From Paramacrobiotus metropolitanus (lineage: Eukaryota; Tardigrada; Eutardigrada; Parachela; Macrobiotidae): a stretch of 64,000 bases of DNA. The stretch covers positions 124,001-188,000 of the forward strand of contig NW_026570388.1 in assembly GCF_019649055.1 (NCBI RefSeq), given 5' to 3'. The translations under genes and the position numbers were made by a program. This document shows, in pieces, positions 54,359 through 64,000 of this stretch. The notes below the pieces were generated by a model. The model had not been told where the DNA came from. It saw only the letters and a list, made by a program, of their open reading frames with translations, and did not search any database. How positions within the stretch are numbered: the first letter of the stretch is position 1; each line of letters opens with the position of its first letter.

Positions 54359-56920
54359 TGTCGCTGTTGGAAGGAGCAGAAAAGATGTATCGTCGAGGCT
54401 TTGCTTGAATATGTACAACGTCTAGTTTTTGTGCATGACGGTATCAATATCAACGTCTAGTTAATGATATACTGGGTATATAAACAGGTTTTTCAAGCTA
54501 ACTTTGCAGAAGCTGATATTGCTGAAATATAATGCCGATCCTTGTTCAAAGCGTATTATTGAACGAACAAGGTGCGGTGTCGGTGTACGCGAAAGGTTTT
54601 TGTCTGTAGAGTGCCATTTAAGCGATGGTCTGTTTCCACAAGCGGTGATTTATTTTCTTATTGTGGCATAAACGTCGATTTGATAACTCTATTTGTACTT
54701 GCACAACAGATTGCTACAACCGCATTATGCCATCATTGGGTTTGTAATAATTTGTTTGGTGTCGTAAAAGCACTTTAAGGTACGAGTACATTATGCAGCC
54801 ACCCAGTTTTTAAAACCCCCCGGTCAGACGCTGCTTCGGAAAACCGTTACAACAGTACGATTTGCCGAGAATCCAGTTGCTATCATGCTCTATTATCCGC
54901 TCTAACTGAAATACCCAGACCAAGTACGGTATTTACGTACCCAGACCAAGTAAGTACGAATGAAGATGTACGAGTATTTTGTCCCCTTTCAATCGATTTT
55001 CACAAAACATGATAAAACGAGAAAATCATTATTCACGAATTGCCATTTTAACCACCAAAAACACGTGTTTACTCTCTTCTATGCCTTCGATACTGCCAAG
55101 AACAGACACTACAATCATTCCTCTTTGAATTTCAGCACTTGATATAAAACCATCTAAATACCGATCTACAGTACAAGGAATACGTACACAATAATAACAT
55201 ACGGGTAGACTTAAATTTTATTAAATTCACAGAATAAAAAGCAGCTTAATAAATCTATCACCTGAAACGTTCAGGTAAATGGACTACATGTCTCTAATAT
55301 GAAACATACGCAAAAGAAACCGGGAGTGGAATAATAAACAGGCCCATAACATAAATCACCTGATCTGTGTCCGACCTAACCTATCTTCAACTACCAAACG
55401 ACATGCGGGCAATTGATCATCAGCTTTTAAATAGAATTAGCTAAGCTAATTCCGGTTAACGCAGCGGAGGCGATCGCAAGGCTGGACGACTTGGTTGACC
55501 AGTGTTCAGCCAAGAAAACCCATTAGGGTGTGTCTTGGGATGCATATCCCGATGCTGTATAAGCAATGCAGTTTCGGTTGTGGATGTTTCATGTGTAGTG
55601 ATTGTGCATTTCTGTTAGTGCATTTTCAGTTCCTGTTGTGTTGGAGTAAAGGTTGTTCTCGTGTAACAAGTTGTTCTTCCCTCCCGCCCACCCTCTTTGG
55701 AGAGGAGAGGGGGGGTTGTTTTAGCAAGGACGGCGGGGCCGGTTGCGCCGGTGTCCCGTGTTCCGGTGCTAGTGTCTTCACCCAATGCCCAAATAAAATT
55801 GAATCGTTACGCGCTGCTGTTGTTCCTACCGTACTAGACTGCGTTAAGAGCCCATTATTCACTATTGCAGTACTCCTATATATTGCTCTTACACGCCACG
55901 CGAGAACACCAAGGTCGGCTCGGAATTTACTTCCTTTGGGCAGTTATGCCGAACATGGCCGGAACCGGCCCCAAGCCATCACAAACACAAAAAAACGAAG
56001 AAAAAAATTTTACGCAGCAAGTGACACATATTAGCGTTTAACATTTCCAAATTTATACCAATTCAAACACTCATACATAACTGTAACAGAGAGACCACTA
56101 GAAAGGGGGTGTGCCGTGTGTCGCAAGCAATACCCGGATTCCTGCGTCCCTCTGCATCCAATCCGTACAAGACTGCCGATTTTGCTGCTTGCCAGAAGAC
56201 GTTTCTGTTTTTATGGTTTTTGCGTGACAAACAATCAAACACTAGATAAATCATAAATATCGAGAAACTTGACAGTAACGGTTTGTGTACTTCGAAATCA
56301 CGAGAGCAGTGTCACGTTTTTAATGCGAAAAACGAATAGAGATCGAGTATTCTCTTGAAAATCAACATTGTTTGCCATCCAGCAGGTGGTTTGTACTCTG
56401 AAAAACAATACTCCGATTACATTTTTAATCTCCGCTTTGACACTGACCTTACTGACTTGTCGAGCAAGTTCGTAAGGGGCACATGCCAGTATGACGAAGT
56501 CAGACGGATGTTTACAAACTGATTGAATTATTAGACAAATTTCAAAGGGAGACTGCACCCACAGTATGACATAGTTTAGCAGTGGTCGAGAAATTTAGTT
56601 ACAGACGTAGTCTTGTGACGGAGCACGTCTACAGTAAAATGACCTTTGTAAAAGACAGAAGAGAGAACGGACCCTCGAATCGAATCTTTCACTTTGCAAT
56701 ATGACACCCAAAATAATATTTTGACAGCACATGTTACAGCTACTAACTGCAATCATAGAATGACTGCATAGGTTCCGTAACATTAGGTCGAAGAACGTTC
56801 GTATTTCCAAATTCCACGGTTTTCCGGCACAAAAGTTTTAAAGCTCCTCAAGCCGGAGCTTTTGTTTAGATTCATTTTATTAGCACGCGTACAACTCGGC
56901 AGTTTTCTATTACGTCATAT
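54359..56920. other. Intergenic, unassigned
   Basis: A plus-strand frame at 55495-56034 (179 codons, Cys-rich at its start) has no recognised domain and opposes other frames; I do not call it. A tandem ACCCAGACCAAGTA repeat occurs near 54910-54955. Confidence 0.35.
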
Positions 56921-57894
56921 ATGGCTTTTTTTAACAACACCACGGCTCAGAACGCCAGCCAGCCGGCCGCTGCACAACTGGGCTGGACACCGTTACTGCT
57001 GGCATCCACAACCATCTCCTGTGCGTCCTTCACCTGCAACGCCATCATGCTGCTTCTCCAGTTCCTACCGCAGACACTGGTCACATCTTTCACCATCTAC
57101 CTCATCGCCATCTCCATCGGGAATATTTTATGGCTGGTCGGCGTGCGGCCGCTCGCTGTTTACAGCTCGATTACGGGCGTATGGCCTGGAGGTCACGGCG
57201 TGTGTGCAACGTACACGTATTTCCAGTTCGTTATCAGTCAAATACCCGTACTCATCCATGTCCTCATCTCTCTCAACCGTCTCTGGGCAGTCAGCTATCC
57301 CGCATCGTACCGGCAGTTCCATCATAAAAGATGGCAGTTCTACTTTGTCTAGCAACTGTGGCATACGTCCACGTCGTGCATTTTACCATGTTTTTACTTG
57401 AGTTCTTTCACTACAGTCCAGCTGTTAAACCGAGTGGTTGCCAGCCGGGTGCCGGAGGGATACTCAACTGGCGACGGGTCGACATCATCATCCATCGCAT
57501 CATTCCTCTTTTTCTGGTTTTGGGTATCTATATCCATATAATCTTTAAACGCTGGATGAAGAAACACGAGCAACAGGCTGTAAATCCAGCGTCCAGCCAA
57601 AATGCTACAGCTAGTACCAAAGCTGCGGGAGAAGCCGGTGGTCTAGAAAGGTTAGCAGGGATCATGCAAGCAGGACGACGTCGTTCGCTAATCAAGCGGC
57701 GTCAAGTGAAGCCCTTCATTATCCTGACTGCTACGTCAATAACGGTTTTCATTTGCTGGGTCCCGTCGGATGTTTACTGGGCACTGATTTATCTGAACTT
57801 TCGACTGCCCTATTGGGTATTTAATATAACATCGACGTTGTACTCTCTGCAAATGTTTTTTGACCCCATAATGTGGCTGATCAGTCTACGATAA
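56921..57894 (+). CDS. Orphan rhodopsin-like GPCR with one frame break
   Basis: From ATG 56921 (MAFFNNTTAQN) helices 1-3 run to SYRQFHHK near 57325, where a missing A in an AAAA run shifts frame; the rest continues from 57331 to the stop (LLCLATVAYVHVV, CQPGAGG, CWVPSDVYW, DPIMWLISLR). Motifs and length match the family. A single homopolymer change is the only defect, so the gene is probably functional in the organism. Confidence 0.82.
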
Positions 57895-59181
57895 CAGTAC
57901 CCCGTGCATTTTACTCGAAAAGATGTTTTATTGGGTTATTCAAATCAACGTTGGTTAAACACAAGATCACTTAAGCACTGGTTAAACGCCAGATCACGCA
58001 GTACAAGTATTTCTTTTCCGCATATAATACACTTCGTCCAAGACTCCAAACTCTTACCGCTACAGAACGTTTCGTGAACGCAAGCAGCATTGCCTTGCAT
58101 TAAAGCGACATTAAACATATTTATAGATTAGGTGCATTTTTTAAAGTTGAATAATGTATTGTCTTAATGATTTGTCAATTTCGAATAGCAAGAGTTTTTC
58201 TTGTGAAATAAATACAATAGATCACACGTTAATGGAGATTTTGTCCATGAAAACATGTTCTTGAAATGGGTCGATTTAAATGATCAAAGAGGTAGAACGC
58301 GCTATACGTTATGGACACCCTACCGGACTCTGACGGCATATCCGAAGTGATTTTGGTGTAACTTTGAATGTCATTTGCTGTTACCGCATACGATAATTGG
58401 CATGCCGCAGTTTATGGTAATGCAAAATTTTCTAACATTGTCTGTGGGGTGCCAAGTACAGATATAACGCAACCATTTCAGGAATCAGCACCCCCAGACT
58501 TTCTATCTGGAACAATAATAGCGACACCGAATGTGTTTTGAGCATGCCGCTCTTAATTTGTGAAAGACTAATCATGTACGTAATTTAATCGACTGCTCCT
58601 TCTGCCTTTGGTTCAGATCAATCGGGGATGAAATTCGTTAATCGTTAATAAGAACTAAAGATGCTGCTAACGTTCAAAGACATCGTGCAATCAAAAATGA
58701 TCAAAAATCAGTGCTTAGAACCTAAGTAGGGTAAGTAATTAAACCGTAAGCGAAGTGGAAACAAGTTCTCGATCTCATATTGTAGTGGGCTACTGGGCTT
58801 AGTGGGCTAAATGGGCTACCTGCTCTGATTCGAATTAAATTAAAATTAAATTAAATTAAATTAGTAATGTCTAAACACGATGCTTCAAAATTTACGCGTA
58901 TACGGCGTATTTAATTAATAAATTGCACACATTTCGAATTGCAATACAATGAATTATGCAAGCAAAAGCAGTTAAAAAGCCAATATCACAATATCATGGG
59001 CGACACGCTTTTAAGGTGTGGCTAACAAAGCCTGGACCAACGTAATGCATCTTAATGTAAATTTACTGGCGCTTCGACCTAACCTTTAAACGCTTAATTT
59101 TTCGTTTTCGGCATTACCATAGGATAGTTTTGGGATAATCAGGGGCGCTGAAGAGAACTAAGTGGTATTACCCAAGCTCTT
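57895..59181. other. Intergenic, unassigned
   Basis: AT-rich; a short (AATTAAA)n-like run near 58832-58862. No gene. Confidence 0.4.
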
Positions 59182-60147
59182 TTACTTCAGGCTTAAAAGC
59201 CACATAAGCGGGTCAAAAATTGTTTGCAGAGCCGTCAGAATAATGCTGAGGTTGAAGGCCCAGAAAGGCATTTGGATGCCGGCGTAGAGCATTGCCCAGT
59301 AGATATCGGCGGGAAGCCAGCAAACCAGCACGCTAAGCGTCGTCATCGTCAGGACCAGAAACGGTTTGACCTTTCTTTGCCGAGCATGCTTCCTTCTCAG
59401 TCGGCGCGACCTCACTCCCTCCATGGCACTTGCCTTCGTCTCGCTGCCACTAACTCCTTGGCTCGTTCCAGCGTTGCTATCATTATTAACCGCCCGCCTG
59501 TTCTTCCAGCGCGTCACTGTCATGTAAATATAAATCCCGATCACCAGCAGCAGCGGAATAAACCGGTGCAGAACGATATCCGCGCGCCGCCACTCCAGAA
59601 TGCCTCCCGCGCCGGGTTGGCAGTTGTTGTGTCGGCCGGGCGGACTGTAGTAGAAGAATTCCAGCAAGAAGAGGGGGAAGTGCACAAAATGGACATAGGC
59701 TACCGTTCCTAGACACAGTAACGCCGCCGTCTTTTGGCTGTGGTGTCGCCGGTACGAGTGAGGATACTGGAAGGCCCATAGACGGTTCACCGAGATGAGG
59801 ACGTGCAGGAATACCGGGATCTGCGTGATGACAAACTGCACGTACACGTACAGGATACATACGGGTTGGCCGCCGGGCCAGGCGCCCCGGAGAGTGTTAA
59901 TTACGGCGATGACCCGCATCACGGCCAAACCGGGAAGATTACTGATGCAGATGAAAATCAGGTAAATGGTGAAGGAGGTTAAGCGCATTCGCGGTGACAG
60001 TTGTAGCAGCAGTATACCTATGTTTAGAATGACGGCGATGGCAGCAATGGCGGTCAAGAAGCCAAGTATGGGATTCCATCCGGGTCGGGTGCCGCCAGAC
60101 TGCGTGGCATTAAACTGGCGAAATGTTGTGTTATTAGCGGCATCCAT
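59182..60147 (-). CDS. Orphan rhodopsin-like GPCR
   Basis: Start chosen at ATG 60147 (MDAANNTTFRQ) because the other receptors have similarly short glycosylated N-termini; the frame stays open upstream to 60267. 321 residues. NRLWAF at the DRY position, CQPGAGG in loop 2, CWLPADIYW in helix 6, DPLMWLLSLK at helix 7. Basic third loop RKHARQRKVKPF. Intact single exon. Confidence 0.88.
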   Translation of the reverse strand: MDAANNTTFRQFNATQSGGTRPGWNPILGFLTAIAAIAVILNIGILLLQLSPRMRLTSFTIYLIFICISNLPGLAVMRVIAVINTLRGAWPGGQPVCILYVYVQFVITQIPVFLHVLISVNRLWAFQYPHSYRRHHSQKTAALLCLGTVAYVHFVHFPLFLLEFFYYSPPGRHNNCQPGAGGILEWRRADIVLHRFIPLLLVIGIYIYMTVTRWKNRRAVNNDSNAGTSQGVSGSETKASAMEGVRSRRLRRKHARQRKVKPFLVLTMTTLSVLVCWLPADIYWAMLYAGIQMPFWAFNLSIILTALQTIFDPLMWLLSLK

Positions 60148-61629
60148 CAGAAACAGGTTTTTTTTAAAAATATTGATAAACAAATGGGAATGCACTGATA
60201 TTCGTAGATGGATGGTGACAATCTCGAGCTCCAAATATAAAGTAACTGCCGTCTTTAGTAGAGACAAAAGGATCGCGGAAACTGATTAGTAATTTTTAAT
60301 TGTGCTCAAATGAATTTCGATGTTTACATCAGACCCTGGATTCCGGAATAAGAGGATGTAATCCAAATGAATCATGAGAAAGGAAGTTAATTTCCTGTAT
60401 GAATTAACAGAAATGATAACAGCCTACACATGACGCGCGCGTGGGATGTTATTTATGCTGCCGCTTGTCTACACAGAATCAATGAGATTTGCGGTAATAT
60501 TCCAGGCCAAATAACAAGACATTCAACGACGACTGCCATGCTATAATTATGACCTTTTTGATGCTTACGCAATAGCATATCAAAACAATAGATGCAATCC
60601 GAAAACAAGAAAAAAACCAGCTGGTGATCGCTTTGTGCGGGAATCAAAGAAAACCGACCTTATGACGCACTACGCCGCCGATAAGAAAAGAAAGTAATCC
60701 GCTCACTTCTGCTCGTTTGCATAAGTCTTACGTATACGTAGATGTAGAGTGTAGAGATATCGCAATTGCAAGGCTAACCGCTTGGCGTACGCAATCGATT
60801 TCCTGCTTATGCACTGGGATACGGTCAAGACTACAACGGAGGTATCTGTCTCCGCATTTGTCAGTTCATTTTTAACCAGCTCCTCCCAGCAAGAATTCTA
60901 TTATGTGGTTATATCATTAATTGGATCGTTTAGTGGCAGTTGCCGGTGCCGACGTAAACAAGCCTATCGGAAAGGAGGTAAATCATATTTCTTTTAAAAG
61001 CTGTCCAATATTCCGGCATATTTGAAAAAGGCAGCATTCAACGATACGATACCAGTATCCGGGACAACCGAGATTCTGTAAAGTAGCCGTAATTACGGCA
61101 GTCATGGCAAGCAAAAGTATGTAGCGGTTAAAGGTCATCCTGACGCTGTTCTTATTTTAAGCACTCGAACAGTGGCTGGCCAAACTACTTTCGCGGACCA
61201 CCTATTCCAGACATCCGATCCATCGTCTCCAGCACTCTTATAACAACAATCGTGCACGGTTTTTCGCTTCCTGGAAAAAGTGATAGTGGCGTAAGCGCTT
61301 GTATAATCAAGCTAATTAACGCGTTAACACAAGTTAGCAGCGTGCAAATCCGTACAACGAGCCTAATTTGCTCAGCTCATCCCTGAATCAGCGGAATATA
61401 AGACGACGGTCATGTGATAGATGTGCTGGAATGCTGGCATCAATTTCCTGATTTCTAACGGCTAAATGTCATCGGATTTTGGAATACGGTAAGTGTATTT
61501 AACTGCATACCGCAGTATATGACAAGGTCATGATTCTATTGCAGATACATTCCGTAATATCGTCTACGTGGACGTTGACCTTTCATTAGAGTTCTCCTAA
61601 TTCTCCTACAGTGAACCGGTAGCTGAATA
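60148..61629. other. Intergenic, unassigned
   Basis: Frame 60782-60997 is short and featureless. Nothing else seen. Confidence 0.4.
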
Positions 61630-62604
61630 ATGAATTCCACTAGCAACACTACAATTACCTTCAACACCACTCAGCCGGCAGCTGCACCATCAGGCTGGAC
61701 GCCCGTCCTGGTCATGATGGCCCTCATTGCTGGTATCTCATTTTCATTAAACGCCGTCATGCTCCTGCTACAGTTCCTCCCGCAAACCCGCATCACATCC
61801 TTCACCGTGTACTTGATTGCCATATCCATTGGAAATCTCGGCTATTTAGCCATCGTCCGGCCGATCGGGATTATGACCACCGCAACGGGAGCATTCCCCG
61901 GCGGTTTGGTATTATGTATGTTTTACATGTACGTGCAGTTTGTCATCTGTCAATTGCCGGTACTGGTGCACGCCCTCATCTCCATCAACCGGTTCTGGGC
62001 GATCAGGTACCCCGTATCCTACCGGCATCGTCATCATAAAAAGATGGCCATTTCGTTGTGCGCCGGCGTGCTGCTGTACGTCCACGTGGTACAGTTTCCA
62101 ATGCTCATGGTGGAATACTTAAGTATCAGTCCTATCAAGGAAGGTTGCCAGGTGACCAGCGCCTCGTGGATGCCCTGGCGCATCGCCGATATCGTTCTGC
62201 ATCGCTTCATACCACTGATTCTGGTCATTGGAATTTACATTTACATTATTGTCACGAAATGGAAAAAGAAGCGCGCTGTTGATCACCACGAAATGAGCGC
62301 GGTCTCTACGCAGAACGACACGGTTTTCACGAAGGCGGATATTGTCGAGGATGATGATGAGAGGGCCACCGAAAAGAAATCCAAAGGGAAGAAGTCCCCA
62401 GGGAAGAAGCGGCAGGTTAAGCCGTTTATCGTACTAACGATGACCTCAGTTTCCGAGCTGCTGTGCTGGATTCCGGCGGATGTGTATTGGACGATGCTGT
62501 ACGTGGGATTCCGCTTACCCGGCTGGGCCTACACAATAATCAGTACTTTATACAGTCTGCAAATGATTTTCGACCCTCTGATGTGGATGATTAGTCTGAA
62601 ATAA
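61630..62604 (+). CDS. Orphan rhodopsin-like GPCR
   Basis: 324 residues from ATG 61630 (MNSTSNTTITF), intact single exon. NRFWAI at the DRY position, CWIPADVYW in helix 6, DPLMWMISLK at the end. Loop 2 reads KEGCQVTSASW, diverged from the CQPGAGG of most members. The third loop is long and highly charged (EDDDERATEKKSKGKK). Confidence 0.88.
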   Translation: MNSTSNTTITFNTTQPAAAPSGWTPVLVMMALIAGISFSLNAVMLLLQFLPQTRITSFTVYLIAISIGNLGYLAIVRPIGIMTTATGAFPGGLVLCMFYMYVQFVICQLPVLVHALISINRFWAIRYPVSYRHRHHKKMAISLCAGVLLYVHVVQFPMLMVEYLSISPIKEGCQVTSASWMPWRIADIVLHRFIPLILVIGIYIYIIVTKWKKKRAVDHHEMSAVSTQNDTVFTKADIVEDDDERATEKKSKGKKSPGKKRQVKPFIVLTMTSVSELLCWIPADVYWTMLYVGFRLPGWAYTIISTLYSLQMIFDPLMWMISLK

Positions 62605-62934
62605 CCGAGTAGTGCTACATACTGTATTATAATTTATAAGTACCTAGTTCGTAAATTTGCTGATCGAGTATTGCTGTCTACTTTTGGCTGGCGAACCATC
62701 AGAATCTTAGTGGCTAATGGTGGCTCTTTCAGCTGCGCACACAATAATATATAATTACGGGTCGTTAATAATGCGTTCCTTTAGGTTTCTCGCGGATCTT
62801 TCCGTAACACCTGTGTCGTTTGAGGCACCTCACATACAGTACATGGAAAATTTTTTGTACTTGATAGCGTGAATAAAAATGTTCGTTTGTATCATATTCT
62901 CATTCGATTTGAAACAATAATAGTCGTTTACCTG
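62605..62934. other. Short intergenic gap
   Basis: No frames or repeats of note. Confidence 0.4.
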
Positions 62935-63538
62935 AATTAGCGATCGTACAACTGAGATTCATCCGCGGAAGGCGAAAGTCCCTTCGGTCGGTAGTTAGGA
63001 AGAAACTCCTAAATGAGTGTGACATTCAGACTTCTTCTGTCAGCGAAATAGACAAAAGGTGGCAATGTGTTTTAGGTCGAAAGCTTTGGTAGTAACCATA
63101 AGGCGGATCAGTGAAAAAGTAGCTGTCTGTTGGCCGCTTAACAGAATATCGTCTGGACTGCTAAAATCGAGGTTTGGCTGCAACTGCTGCAAGAACGATA
63201 AATAAAATTGTCAGGCTGACGTTGTTACGTACGAGTTACGACAACGCTTAACGGTTTCGGGCACCATTTTTGCAGCCACGGGTGTTTCCATATCCAGTCT
63301 CATCAGTGACCCCGGTGCGTGTCGCGTTAAGCCCTTGCGAACAGTAGACAATCCCTTTAAGGTTAGTGCGGGCGCTTCCATTAAAAATTGAAATCGAGGG
63401 ACTGGTTGATACCATCACAGGCGCTGTACTGGGCGTGGCCACATTTAATTTGGAAATTCGGCATTCAATTTGTCCACCATTGCTGTTGGTAAACCGGTTG
63501 GACGAAACGCACAGCTCATAGAGAGTCTCAACAAACAT
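62935..63538 (-). pseudogene. Decayed copy of the SMP-30-like gene
   Basis: The minus strand repeats exon 1 and exon 2 of the gene at 53115-54358 (FVET.YEL, SSNRFTNSNGGQ, RISKLNV, LKGIVYCSQG; then PSDDI-, ADP- and PNYRPK-like stretches) with stops, small deletions and frame changes. The third exon and signal peptide were not found. Confidence 0.75.
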
Positions 63539-64000
63539 CGGTCCTTCACAAATATCGCCTCAGTTGACTGGGGATACTCAATATTTTCCAAGCCTTGTCG
63601 TAGTTGGACCAAAGCACCATCAGACTAGTGATGCGTTAATCTGCAAGTGTGAAGGTTCGTATGTGACACTACCTGTGTTAAGGGAAGTGGCCCGGTACAT
63701 GGTACCAAATTCGTGTACATGTACCAAAATTTTCACTTTCGCGCACTCCCATATACGTTTTCGTTTCGTTTTATGCTATTCTACAGTCAGATGAATCATA
63801 TACACTGTCGTGAAAACCGTTTGTGCGCGCAACATCCGGTTCGGGAGTTATGGCTGTTATAAAATTCCAAAAAGTTCGAATGCATTCCGGTGTACCAAAA
63901 GTCTCATTATGGACCGATCTCTTTCAAATTTCGCACATAGATGCCATGGCCATGAAGATTGTTTTTACACCGATCCAAACTTCCATGATTTTTTTCAAAT
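63539..64000. other. End of window, unassigned
   Basis: No gene recognised; contains GTACATGGTACC / GTACATGTACC short repeats near 63700. Confidence 0.35.

Noticed and set aside
55495-56034. 179-codon plus-strand gene
   Set aside because: Long for the region but featureless, with composition like translated non-coding sequence and no supporting splice sites or domain.

Overview
The window looks like genomic DNA of a small invertebrate. A tardigrade is my best guess, but this rests only on an expanded family of orphan rhodopsin-like GPCRs, compact spliced genes with introns of about 45-65 bases, and no close match to vertebrate or insect gene style. No rRNA or ordinary tRNA gene was seen.

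Layout. 0.35-3.1 kb holds a spliced adhesion-type GPCR (plus strand). About 5.7-26.6 kb is, in my reading, one large endogenous viral element of the Polinton/Maverick or adintovirus type. Its minus-strand core carries a protein-primed PolB (11.7-15.3), a two-BIR RING IAP (16.0-17.4), an adenovirus-type protease (19.0-19.5), a double-jelly-roll major capsid protein (19.6-21.1), a basic core-like protein (21.1-21.6), a penton-like minor capsid protein (21.6-22.6), a retrovirus-like integrase (22.5-23.6), two small conserved Polinton proteins (23.6-24.5) and an FtsK/HerA-type packaging ATPase (24.5-25.2). Plus-strand genes of the element are a two-part PC4-like protein (17.7-18.9), an unknown protein (25.2-25.6) and a TATA-binding-protein homologue (25.6-26.1).

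Two sets of possible small-RNA genes lie inside the element and are the most novel part. Just downstream of the TBP gene are two units in which tRNA-like A and B boxes and a T-run bracket a nearly perfect hairpin of about 25-27 bp (26.14-26.43 kb). At the other end, next to the PolB 3' end, is a tandem cluster of four related pre-miRNA-like hairpins (10.93-11.49 kb). A 37-base inverted repeat at 5686 and 26640 may be the element's termini; its right copy sits exactly where a GPCR gene is cut off. The same interval also contains exons of a PIP4K lipid-kinase gene and a spliced gene of unknown function.

Right of the element: a pair of tandem secreted-protein paralogues (28.8-32.4), a pogo/Tigger-like DNA transposon whose ends (33258, 38315) enclose a DIRS-like tyrosine-recombinase retroelement, a cluster of seven rhodopsin-like GPCRs (40.5-62.6 kb), a short non-autonomous DNA transposon (42.3-43.0), a secreted SMP-30/gluconolactonase-like gene (53.1-54.4) and a decayed copy of it (62.9-63.5).

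Many genes, both viral and cellular, are broken by single-base frame changes that fall mostly in short homopolymers. I read these largely as consensus errors, with the PolB internal deletion as a separate sign of true decay.
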